Shown here: positions 1-6,496 of the stretch, piece by piece | Layout of the letters: the number at the start of each line of letters is the position of its first letter | Position numbering within the stretch: position 1 is the stretch's first letter | NCBI GenBank assembly: GCA_946539855.1 | Contig: CAMNHV010000056.1 | Span: forward strand, 1 to 10,780 | From: CAG-791 sp002449595 | GTDB lineage: Bacteria > Bacillota > Clostridia > Lachnospirales > Lachnospiraceae | Direction of reading: 5' to 3' | Length of the DNA: 10,780 nucleotides | Notes under the pieces: generated by a model | What the model saw: the letters and a program-made list of their open reading frames with translations, nothing else | Databases searched by the model: none | Told to the model about the DNA's origin: nothing | Position numbers and translations under genes: made by a program

Positions 1-758
1 ATATCTCCGAACATGTTCTCGGTGACCACCACGTCGAACTGCTCGGGGTTCAGGACCAGCTGCATCGCGCAGTTGTCGACCAGCATATGCGTGAGCTCGA
101 CGTCGGGGTACTCCGCGTGCACTTCTTCCGCGATCTTTCTCCACAGACGCGACGTGTCGAGCACGTTCGCCTTGTCGACGCTGCAGACTCTTCCGCCGCG
201 CTTGCCGGCGATGTCGAACGCCGTCTTCATGACCCGCCGGATCTCGTTCTCGTCGTAGGTCAGCGTGTCCGTCGCTTTCCGAACGCCGTTCTCCGTCTCT
301 GTGTGCCGCACGCCGAAGTACAGGCCGCCGGTCAGTTCACGGACGATGATGAGGTCGAAGTTCCTGGCCTTGTCGCCGCGTTTGGCGAGCGGGCAGGAAT
401 CCGCCAGTTCAGGGAACAGGTATGCAGGTCTCAGGTTCGCGTAGAGCCCGAGCTCCTTGCGGATCTTCAGGAGGCCTGCTTCCGGCCTTTTTTCGGGCGG
501 GAGCTGGTACCAGGGCGACGTCACCGTGTTGCCGCCGATCGAGCCCATGAGGACTGCGTCAGACGCTTTTGCGTCGGCGATCGCCTGCTCTGTCAGCGGT
601 TCGCCGTACAGGTCGATGGAGCAGCCGCCCATCGGGATCTCGGTCCACGCGATCTCGTGGCCGTACTTCTCGCAAACCTTCTCCAGTACTTTGGATGCCT
701 CTCTTACGATCTCCGGTCCGATGCCGTCTCCGGAGATCCTGCCGATCTTCATTTTCAT
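1..758 (-). CDS. leuB: 3-isopropylmalate dehydrogenase, 3' part cut by the window edge
   Basis: LeuB oxidises and decarboxylates 3-isopropylmalate to 2-oxoisocaproate with NAD+, the third step of leucine synthesis, in the cytoplasm. I read 252 full codons of a family usually near 350-360 residues, so roughly the last 100 residues lie outside the window. Visible motifs are GDGIGPEIV near the N-terminus, KIRKELGLYANLRP (98-111), the VRELTGGLYFG signature (139-149) with the active-site Tyr at 147, VDKANVL with the catalytic Lys at 196, and VDNCAMQ with a metal-binding Asp at 228. The reading ends in VTENMFGD, the last metal-binding region. The ATG at 758 has AGAGGG about 9 nt upstream; an in-frame ATG at 752 is possible but lies further from it. 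LeuB is separated from yajC by 157 bp holding hairpins, and no leuC or leuD is visible. Tartrate or isocitrate dehydrogenase relatives are less likely because of the LRP region. Confidence 0.93.
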   Translation of the reverse strand, partial: MKMKIGRISGDGIGPEIVREASKVLEKVCEKYGHEIAWTEIPMGGCSIDLYGEPLTEQAIADAKASDAVLMGSIGGNTVTSPWYQLPPEKRPEAGLLKIRKELGLYANLRPAYLFPELADSCPLAKRGDKARNFDLIIVRELTGGLYFGVRHTETENGVRKATDTLTYDENEIRRVMKTAFDIAGKRGGRVCSVDKANVLDTSRLWRKIAEEVHAEYPDVELTHMLVDNCAMQLVLNPEQFDVVVTENMFGD

Positions 759-845
759 GCTGTCTTACCCTCTCTTCAGCCTGTGCCGCCGGCGTAGAGA
801 CCGCCGGTCAGGAGCCTGTCCGGGACCGTTCCTTAAATATGCGCA

Positions 846-876
846 GATCGAGCAGGGGCCTCGCCTCCGCTCGATC
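846..876 (-). other. Hairpin in the yajC-leuB gap
   Basis: GATCGAGC at 846-853 pairs perfectly with GCTCGATC at 869-876, giving an 8-bp stem around a 15-nt GC-rich loop. In the transcribed direction it is followed by a short AT-rich stretch but no real U-tract, so it is not a convincing intrinsic terminator. It may lie in the leuB leader. The rest of 759-915 holds a shorter 6-bp inverted repeat (789-794 with 802-807) and the leuB ribosome binding site; I see no T-box or leucine-rich leader peptide. Confidence 0.45.
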
Positions 877-902
877 CGGATGAATCTTATATCTCCTGTT
901 CG

Positions 903-925
903 CGCGGAATATGCATTATTCCGCG
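903..925 (-). other. Perfect 8-bp hairpin spanning the yajC stop codon
   Basis: CGCGGAAT (903-910) and ATTCCGCG (918-925) are exact inverted repeats around a 7-nt loop. The yajC stop codon (918-916) sits at the edge of the stem and in the loop. No U-tract follows, so it looks more like a 3'-end stability or pausing structure than a terminator. Confidence 0.45.
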
Positions 926-1242
926 GAGGAATCGACGGCGTCTTCCGGCTTTTCGACCTGTACGATCGCCGATTTCTGCATCGGGATCCGGCAGTTCTTG
1001 TTGTTGCCGAACTCGACGATGACCGTGTCATCCTGCATGTCGATCACGACGCCATAGAAGCCGGCCGTGGTCAGGACGCTGTCGCCGACCGCGACGGAAT
1101 TCATCAGCGCGTCCTTCTTCTTCTGCTCGTTGCGCTGCGGGCGGATCAGGAAGAAATAGAAAAAGACGACGAGCAGGACGATGTAGATCAGAGTAAAAGC
1201 GCCGCTCGACATGCCAGCCGTAAGAAATAATCCGTTCATCAT
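916..1242 (-). CDS. yajC: YajC, accessory subunit of the Sec preprotein translocase
   Basis: YajC is a small inner-membrane protein that associates with SecDF in the Sec translocon. The reading is 108 residues, the normal size. It shows a short outside N-terminus, one membrane helix at about residues 14-33, then the family hallmark RPQRNEQKKK (34-43) and a small cytoplasmic domain with VGDSVLTTAGFYGVV (52-66) and a beta-rich segment to about 95. The start follows AAAGGAG; two consecutive ATGs (1242 and 1239) are 5 and 8 nt from it, so the true start could be either. The frame is open further upstream to an ATG at 1323, but that extension crosses a terminator-like hairpin and has no family likeness. 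The gene lies downstream of tgt, a common order in Firmicutes; secD and secF are not adjacent on the downstream side. Confidence 0.93.
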   Translation of the reverse strand: MMNGLFLTAGMSSGAFTLIYIVLLVVFFYFFLIRPQRNEQKKKDALMNSVAVGDSVLTTAGFYGVVIDMQDDTVIVEFGNNKNCRIPMQKSAIVQVEKPEDAVDSSAE

Positions 1243-1263
1243 GATATCTCCTTTGTTCTTAAG

Positions 1264-1303
1264 TGAAAAATAATACGGCCTTCCGGGATCCCTTCGGACC
1301 GTA
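1264..1303 (-). terminator. Probable intrinsic terminator after tgt, upstream of yajC
   Basis: On the minus strand TACGG (1303-1299) pairs with CCGTA (1278-1274), with further GC pairs inside past a bulge, and the stem is followed directly by the T-rich stretch TATTATTTTT (about 1274-1265). It lies about 120 nt beyond the tgt stop and only about 20 nt before the yajC start. It may end tgt transcripts or act as a leaky or regulated stop in a tgt-yajC transcript. The 120 nt between the tgt stop and this hairpin hold nothing else I recognise. Confidence 0.55.
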
Positions 1304-1423
1304 CATATGCAATCATACAACATAATGTTTCAGACTGCTATCCTTAAATGTGACTATTTTTCAGACATCCATGCACTTTCCGAACAGCAATGTGACACTG
1401 TGCTCAGGGAAAGGATCTCCCCG

Positions 1424-2563
1424 TCACTCGACGCCTTGCGCCAGATCATCAAGCTTTGCGGTGCGGAAGGCGGCGAATCTTCCCTCGTCGAGCGCGTCGC
1501 GGATCTCCTGCATGAGGTGGTTATAAAAATACAGGTTATGCATCACGCAGAACCGCAGGCCGAGCATCTCCTGTGCCTTCATCAGGTGGCGGATATAAGC
1601 CCTTGAATAGCCGGCGCGGCAGGCGGGACAGCCGCAGCCTTCCTCGATCGGCCGGTCGTCCTTCGCGTATCTCGCGTTCATGATGTGCAGCGTACCGTGA
1701 TTGGTATAGAGATTGCCGTGCCTTCCGTTCCTGCTCGGGTAGACGCAGTCAAAGAAGTCGATGCCGCGCGCGACGCCCTCGATGATGTTCTGCGGCGTGC
1801 CGACGCCCATGAGGTAAGTCGGCTTGTTCACCGGCAGGTGCGGCACGGTCTCGTCCAGCACATTGTACATCTCCTCGTGCGTCTCACCGACCGCGAGGCC
1901 GCCGACCGCGTAGCCGTCGAGCTCCATCTCGGAGATGCGCTTCGCGTGGTCGATGCGGATGTCGTTATAGACGGCGCCCTGATTGATGCCGAACAGGAGC
2001 TGATCTTTGTTGATCGTCTCCGGCTGCGCGTTCAGGCGCGCCATCTCCGCCTTGCAGCGGGCCAGCCACCTTGTTGTGCGGTCCACGGAGTTTTTCACAT
2101 AATCGTAATCTGCGTGGCTCGGCGGGCACTCGTCGAACGCCATCGCGATCGTGGAGGCCAGGTGCGACTGGATGCGCATGCTCTCCTCCGGCCCCATGAA
2201 GATCTTCGCGCCGTCGACGTGCGAGCGGAACGTCACGCCCTCTTCCTTGATCTTCCTCAGGTCCGCGAGCGAGAAAACCTGGAATCCGCCGGAGTCCGTC
2301 AGGATCGGGCGGTCCCACTTCATGAATTTGTGCAGGCCTCCCATCTCGTGCACGAGCTCGTCGCCGGGACGGACGTGCAGATGATAGGTGTTGCACAGCG
2401 CGACCTGCGTGTCGATGTCATGCAGGTCCATCGTGCTCACGCCGCCTTTGATCGCCGCGGCGGTCGCCACGTTCATGAAGACCGGCGTCTCGATGACGCC
2501 GTGCACGGTCGTGACGCGGGCGCGCTTCGCCGCACCCTCAGTTTTCAGGAGTTCATATTTCAT
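1424..2563 (-). CDS. tgt: tRNA-guanine transglycosylase (queuosine pathway)
   Basis: Tgt exchanges guanine 34 in the anticodon of tRNAs for Asp, Asn, His and Tyr with the queuine precursor preQ1. The 379-residue reading is full length. It shows TDSGGFQVFSL with the substrate-binding Asp at 90, FGINQGAVY (191-199), GGLAVGE (221-227), and DFFDCVYPSRNGRHG (269-283), whose Asp272 is the expected nucleophile. The zinc site is CGCPAC (Cys310, 312, 315) with His342. DCVYPSR in place of the textbook DCVMPTR, and NVATAAAIKGGVST near the N-terminus, match the form I associate with Lachnospiraceae-type enzymes (from memory). The start has only a weak AAAAGAG ribosome binding site, but the family N-terminus aligns with this ATG. 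It is 83 bp downstream of the lactonase gene; queA is not in the window. Confidence 0.96.
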   Translation of the reverse strand: MKYELLKTEGAAKRARVTTVHGVIETPVFMNVATAAAIKGGVSTMDLHDIDTQVALCNTYHLHVRPGDELVHEMGGLHKFMKWDRPILTDSGGFQVFSLADLRKIKEEGVTFRSHVDGAKIFMGPEESMRIQSHLASTIAMAFDECPPSHADYDYVKNSVDRTTRWLARCKAEMARLNAQPETINKDQLLFGINQGAVYNDIRIDHAKRISEMELDGYAVGGLAVGETHEEMYNVLDETVPHLPVNKPTYLMGVGTPQNIIEGVARGIDFFDCVYPSRNGRHGNLYTNHGTLHIMNARYAKDDRPIEEGCGCPACRAGYSRAYIRHLMKAQEMLGLRFCVMHNLYFYNHLMQEIRDALDEGRFAAFRTAKLDDLAQGVE

Positions 2564-2590
2564 TCGATTGATCTCTTTTCGGATATTTTT

Positions 2591-2625
2591 AACGGCCGGA
2601 CAACGAATGAGGCTGCCCGGCCGCT
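2591..2625 (-). other. 12-bp GU-compensated hairpin between the lactonase gene and tgt
   Basis: AACGGCCGGACA (2591-2602) pairs with TGCCCGGCCGCT (2614-2625) over 12 positions. Two of these are A/C mismatches on the plus strand but G-U pairs in minus-strand RNA, so the structure fits the transcribed strand. The loop is 11 nt. It lies about 22 nt after the lactonase stop, where a terminator would be expected, but it is followed by UU and then AAAAA instead of a U-tract. It may be a weak terminator or a stability element in the tgt leader. Confidence 0.5.
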
Positions 2626-2646
2626 CGATGTTGATGTTTGCCTTGT

Positions 2647-3735
2647 TCAGCTGTCAAGCCGGTGGAAAATGACGCAGTTGGGCTGGTCGACGTGGAGCTC
2701 CTTCTGGTTCATGATCAGGAGGCCCTTCTCGAGGTCGACGTTAAAGAACGTCATCGTGTTCGATTCGTGGTTGAGCGACACCAGGTGCCGGTTGTCCGGG
2801 AACAGCGCGCAGTCCTTGGGGTAATCGCCGCTGATGGGCAGGCACAGGATCTTTGTCAGCAAGCCGGTCTCCCGGTCGATCCGGAAGATGACGACGGAGT
2901 TGTTGCCCGCGCTCGAGCTCACGAGGTAGTTGAAGTCATCAGAGATGTTGAGCGCGCTGGACGCGGAGTCCGTCGCGTGGTAGTCGTTCAGGGTCGGGAC
3001 CTGCTGGATGCGCTCGAAATCGGGCACGTCCTTCACGGGGTCGACGCTGTACTTAAAGACGTCGATCGTGTTCTCGATCTCGTTGACGACGTACATGAAG
3101 CGGCCGTCCTCGGAGAACTTGAGGTGTCTCGGGCCGGACTCCATGTCGGAGTGGACGATGTCGATCTGCTTCAGGCGTCCTCTCACCTTGTCGAGGCGGT
3201 AGACGCTGATGTGGTCGAGACCGATGTCAGCCGCACAGAGAAAACGGTTATCCCTCGTCATCTTGACGCACTGCACGTGGGGACGGAAGTTGCGGTCCGC
3301 GACGCTGCCGATGCCCCGGTGATAGATCTCGTCGGTGATCGGGCCGACGGAGCCGTCCTCCATGAGCTTTAAGACCGTGATCTTACCGTCGTGGTAGCCG
3401 GAGACAAAGAGCCAGCGGTCGGTGTAGTCGGTCGAGAGGTACGAGCCGCGCATGCCGTTGATCGAGGCCATGTTCACGACCTCGAGGGAGCCGTCCGGCA
3501 TGATCTTGTAAGCCTCCACGCCGAAGTCCGTGATCGAGTAGAGGAACTTCCTGTTGTGCGTGATCGTCACATAGGAGGAGTTCGTGATCCGGACGCGCTG
3601 CTTCTCCGTGAATTTACCGTTCTCAAGGTCTACGTCATAAGTAATGATGCCGTAGTAGTCTTCCTTCTCCATCGTGTAGGAGGAGACGTATGCGACGTAA
3701 TGAGGCGCGTTTTCCGTGTGAGCCGAATTTTCCAT
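2647..3735 (-). CDS. Beta-propeller lactonase-family protein (6-phosphogluconolactonase-like, COG2706 type)
   Basis: This 362-residue protein reads as a seven-bladed propeller of the YbhE/Pgl lactonase family. Repeated blade units of the form DGRF-x-VxN are visible: RPHVQCVKMTRDNRFLCAAD (151-170) followed by HISVYRLD, GPRHLKFSEDGRFMYVVNE (201-219) followed by TIDVFKYS, and KDCALFPDNRHLVSLNHESN (307-326) followed by TMTFFNVD. There is no signal peptide or membrane helix, so it should be cytoplasmic. Family members hydrolyse 6-phosphogluconolactone, but many clostridial copies have no tested substrate, so I leave the gene unnamed. Three ATGs in a row (3741, 3738, 3735) follow GGAG at 3745-3742; only the third has a usable spacing (6 nt), so I chose 3735. 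It lies 54 bp downstream of potCD and may be co-transcribed with it. I see no functional link to polyamines. Confidence 0.85.
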   Translation of the reverse strand: MENSAHTENAPHYVAYVSSYTMEKEDYYGIITYDVDLENGKFTEKQRVRITNSSYVTITHNRKFLYSITDFGVEAYKIMPDGSLEVVNMASINGMRGSYLSTDYTDRWLFVSGYHDGKITVLKLMEDGSVGPITDEIYHRGIGSVADRNFRPHVQCVKMTRDNRFLCAADIGLDHISVYRLDKVRGRLKQIDIVHSDMESGPRHLKFSEDGRFMYVVNEIENTIDVFKYSVDPVKDVPDFERIQQVPTLNDYHATDSASSALNISDDFNYLVSSSAGNNSVVIFRIDRETGLLTKILCLPISGDYPKDCALFPDNRHLVSLNHESNTMTFFNVDLEKGLLIMNQKELHVDQPNCVIFHRLDS

Positions 3736-3741
3736 CATCAT

Positions 3742-3745
3742 CTCC
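3742..3745 (-). promoter_or_regulatory. Ribosome binding site deciding the lactonase start
   Basis: GGAG abuts the first of three consecutive ATG codons. Spacing is 0, 3 and 6 nt to the first, second and third, which favours the third (3735). Confidence 0.6.
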
Positions 3746-3758
3746 GTTTCTCACCGCC

Positions 3759-3778
3759 GGCCCGCCTTGCGGCGGGCC
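3759..3778 (-). other. 8-bp GC-rich hairpin with GCAA tetraloop between potCD and the lactonase gene
   Basis: GGCCCGCC (3759-3766) and GGCGGGCC (3771-3778) pair perfectly. In minus-strand RNA the loop is GCAA, a stable GNRA-type tetraloop. It lies about 11 nt after the potCD stop. No U-tract follows, so it is not a standard intrinsic terminator; a 3' stability or processing element between operon genes is plausible. Confidence 0.55.
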
Positions 3779-3789
3779 TTCCTGCGGCG

Positions 3790-5679
3790 TCAGTTTCCGG
3801 ATTTCACCTTTTTCCAGAGTTCATTGTACATGGCATCCGCTTCGGGACCGAGGTAGCTGAACGTGTCACACCTGTCCAGGACTTCGTCGCTGGGGAAGGC
3901 GATCGGTGAATTGCGGATGTCTTCGTCCTCGATCATCTCCCGCGCCGCTTCGTTCGGCGTCGAGTAGGTGATGAAGTCAAAGTTCAGGAGCGCGATGTCG
4001 GGACGGCACATGAATTCGATCCACTTGTGCGCGTTCTCCGCGTTCTTGGCGCCCTTCGTGATGCACCAGCCGTCGAGCCAGACGTTGGATCCCTCCTTCG
4101 GGACGACGTACTCGAGGTCGGAGTTCTCACGCTGCGTGTAGATGGCCTCGCCGGAGTAGATGACGCCGAGCGCAGCCTCGTTGCCGATCATCTTGTCGCG
4201 GACCTGGTCGATGACGTAGGCCTGGACGAGCGGGGCCTGGTCAATCAGGGACTGCGCGGCCGTCTCAAGCTCTGCCGGGTCGGTCGAGTTGATCGAGTAT
4301 CCGTTCTTCGACAGGGCGACCATGAATGCGTCACGGATGGAATCCTGCATGAGGATCTCGCCGCTGTACTTTTCATCCCAGAGGATGTCCCAGCTGTCGA
4401 CGGTTTCGTTGACCATGGTCTTGTTGTAGAGGATGCCGATGGTGCCCCAGCAGTAAGGGACGAAGTACTCGTTGCCGGGATCGAAGGACTCCGCGGAGCG
4501 GTAATACTGATCGCCGATGTTGTCCGTTGCGGACGGGAGCTCCGACCAGTCGAGCGGCTGGAGCATGTCCTCTTCGATCATCTTCGCGACCATGTAGTCG
4601 GAGGGGCAGATCACGTCGTAAGCGGACGTGTCCTGCGCGAGCTTCGCGAACATGATCTCGTTGGTCTCGAACTCGTCGTAGACGACCTCGATGCCGGTCT
4701 CTTCCTCGAACATGGTGATGACTTCCGGATCCAGGTACTCACCCCAGTTGTAGATGAAGACCTGGTTGGACTTCCTCGCGAACACGCCGCCGAACACCAT
4801 CGCTGCGAAGATGATGCCCACGGAGGCTAGCGCTGCAATGAGGTAGACTCTCCTGCGCGGCTTCGAGATATTCTCTTCCGCTTCCTTGCGGTTCGTCACG
4901 GTCATGTTCGCGCGGCGCTTCATGCGGTCGGATGCGAACAAAAGGGCCAGGACGACGACAAAGATGATCGAGGATAAAGCGTAGATCTCCGGCTGGATAC
5001 CCCTTTTCACTTCATTATAGATCTTCGTCGACAGTGTGTCGAAGCCGGAGCCCTTCGTGAAGTACGTGATGATGAAATCATCGATCGACATCGTGAACGC
5101 CATCAAGGCGCCCGAAAGGATCGACGGGACGAGGTCCGGCAGGATCGTCTTGCGGAACGCGTAGACCGGCTCGGCGCCGAGGTCAAGCGCGGCCTCGTAG
5201 ACGCTGGGGCTGATGGTCTTCATGCGAGGCATGACGCTCAGCATGACGTACGGGATGTTGAAGGTAATGTGCGCGAGCAGTACCGTGATGAAGCCCTGGT
5301 CCATGTGCAGGAACCGGAACAGGAGCATCAGCGAGATGCCGGTCACGATGTCCGCGTTGATCATCGGGATGTTGGTGACGCCCATGATCACGGCGCGGCT
5401 TCTGCGGTTCTGCCCCATCAGCGCGATGCAGGTCACCGTGCCGATGATGGTCGACACGACGGTCGCGATCAGCGCGATGATCAGGGTGTTCGCGAGTGCG
5501 TTAAGGATCGAGGAATCGCTGAACAGGTTCAGGTACCAGCCGAATGTGAAGCCGCCCCAGCGTGCCCTGGATTTGCTCGAGTTGAACGAGAGCACGATGA
5601 GCGTCACGATCGGCGCGTACATGAAGATGACGATGAGGGCCATGTAGATGCGTTCCAAAGTCTTTTTCATCTCAGTCAT
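3790..5679 (-). CDS. potCD: Fused spermidine/putrescine ABC transporter permease and substrate-binding protein
   Basis: A single 629-residue frame joins PotC and PotD. Residues 1 to about 255 are the permease, with hydrophobic segments near 12-32, 62-88, 97-122, 131-150, 183-205 and 232-250 and the EAA loop (EAALDLGAEPVYAFRKTILP, 162-181) that contacts the ATPase. A charged linker (about 252-277) leads to another hydrophobic helix (279-300), which replaces the lipoprotein signal of a free PotD and tethers the binding domain outside the membrane. From 306 the sequence follows E. coli PotD closely. Polyamine-pocket positions appear kept: Trp312 and Tyr315 in YNWGEY, Ser360 and Tyr362, Asp446 and Asp450, Trp534 and Asp536, with Tyr508 where E. 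coli has Trp. The ATG at 5679 overlaps the potB stop by 8 bp. AAGGAGG lies 3 nt before it and 12 nt before an in-frame ATG at 5670, so the start is uncertain by three codons. Fusions of this kind are known in Clostridia. Confidence 0.95.
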   Translation of the reverse strand: MTEMKKTLERIYMALIVIFMYAPIVTLIVLSFNSSKSRARWGGFTFGWYLNLFSDSSILNALANTLIIALIATVVSTIIGTVTCIALMGQNRRSRAVIMGVTNIPMINADIVTGISLMLLFRFLHMDQGFITVLLAHITFNIPYVMLSVMPRMKTISPSVYEAALDLGAEPVYAFRKTILPDLVPSILSGALMAFTMSIDDFIITYFTKGSGFDTLSTKIYNEVKRGIQPEIYALSSIIFVVVLALLFASDRMKRRANMTVTNRKEAEENISKPRRRVYLIAALASVGIIFAAMVFGGVFARKSNQVFIYNWGEYLDPEVITMFEEETGIEVVYDEFETNEIMFAKLAQDTSAYDVICPSDYMVAKMIEEDMLQPLDWSELPSATDNIGDQYYRSAESFDPGNEYFVPYCWGTIGILYNKTMVNETVDSWDILWDEKYSGEILMQDSIRDAFMVALSKNGYSINSTDPAELETAAQSLIDQAPLVQAYVIDQVRDKMIGNEAALGVIYSGEAIYTQRENSDLEYVVPKEGSNVWLDGWCITKGAKNAENAHKWIEFMCRPDIALLNFDFITYSTPNEAAREMIEDEDIRNSPIAFPSDEVLDRCDTFSYLGPEADAMYNELWKKVKSGN

Positions 5680-6496
5680 CTGCCTCCTTCCTCTCGGAGA
5701 TCGCGGAGACGACCATATTGATGATGATGAAGATCATCAGGACGATGGACAGGCCGCTGCCCAGGTTCCAGTTGTAGGTGAGCATGAACTCCTGCTCGAT
5801 GACGTTGCCGATGAGGAGGATCTTCGATCCGCCGAGCATGGTACTGATGGCGAAGGTCGTCAGAGCCGGGATGAAGACCATGGTGATGCCGCTGAGGATG
5901 CCGGGCACGGTCAGCGGAAGGGTCACGCGAAGGAAGGTCTGCACCGCGTTCGCGCCGAGGTCTCTCGCCGCGTTGATGACGTTGTCGTCGATCTTCGCGA
6001 GGGAGTTGTAGATCGGCAGGATCATGAACGGCAGGAAGTTGTAGACCATGCCGATCACGATGGCCGCCGGGGTGTTGATGACGTTGATCGTCGGCAGGCC
6101 AAAGAAACTCAGGACGCCGTTGATCACGCCCTTGTTCTCAAGGAGCGTCATCCATGCGAGCGTGCGCAGCAGGAAGTTCATCCACATGGGAAGGATGAAA
6201 AGGGTCGTGATAATGCCCTGGCTGCTCATCTTGCGGGACGCGAGGATCATGCCGAGCGGGTATGCCAGCAGGAAACAGACGACCGTACTGATCACGGAGA
6301 GCTCCAGTGCAAGCATCAGGCTCTTCCAGTGGACCGGGTTGAAGATAGCGGCGACGTTTGCGGCCGTGAAGGCACCGGTCTCGTCGGTCATGCCGTAGTA
6401 AAAGATCATGCCGAGCGGCACGAGTATGAAGATGAGTGCCCACGCGAGGTACGGCGATGCCATCAGCGTGGACGTCTTTTTATTATGAAAGATCAA
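5672..6496 (-). CDS. potB: Spermidine/putrescine ABC transporter permease, TTG start
   Basis: PotB is one of the two membrane permease subunits that form the polyamine channel with PotC. The 274-residue reading has about six hydrophobic segments (near 14-34, 62-87, 96-118, 142-165, 196-219 and 246-266). It also has the ATPase-contacting EAA loop NAARDLGANAVQTFLRVTLP (175-194), and PYLAWALIFILVPLGMIFYY near the N-terminus is typical of the family. The start is TTG at 6496: a strong GAGGAGG (6512-6506) lies 9 nt upstream. The first in-frame ATG, 11 codons further in, has no such signal and would cut the N-terminus. The gene overlaps the 3' end of potA by 14 bp and the start of potCD by 8 bp, which points to coupled translation. 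Confidence 0.94.
   Translation of the reverse strand: MIFHNKKTSTLMASPYLAWALIFILVPLGMIFYYGMTDETGAFTAANVAAIFNPVHWKSLMLALELSVISTVVCFLLAYPLGMILASRKMSSQGIITTLFILPMWMNFLLRTLAWMTLLENKGVINGVLSFFGLPTINVINTPAAIVIGMVYNFLPFMILPIYNSLAKIDDNVINAARDLGANAVQTFLRVTLPLTVPGILSGITMVFIPALTTFAISTMLGGSKILLIGNVIEQEFMLTYNWNLGSGLSIVLMIFIIINMVVSAISERKEADD

Noticed and set aside
759..915. Possible T-box, leucine attenuator or leader peptide before leuB
   Set aside because: No T-box core motif is present, and the only short frame near the yajC stop has no run of leucine codons.
1243..1323. 27-codon N-terminal extension of YajC from an ATG at 1323
   Set aside because: It is translated through a hairpin and T-rich tract, has no ribosome binding site that fits, and YajC normally starts just before its membrane helix. 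The AAAGGAG at 1254-1248 selects the later ATGs.
1685..2824. Plus-strand open frame of 379 codons opposite tgt
   Set aside because: Its charged, low-complexity Val/Asp/Arg/His composition is typical of an antisense shadow, it covers the conserved tgt gene and runs into the lactonase gene, and it has no motif of its own.
2647..3735. Lactonase gene as part of an undescribed polyamine-processing system
   Set aside because: Adjacency to potCD is the only support. The beta-propeller lactonase family has no known polyamine role, and a hairpin separates the genes.
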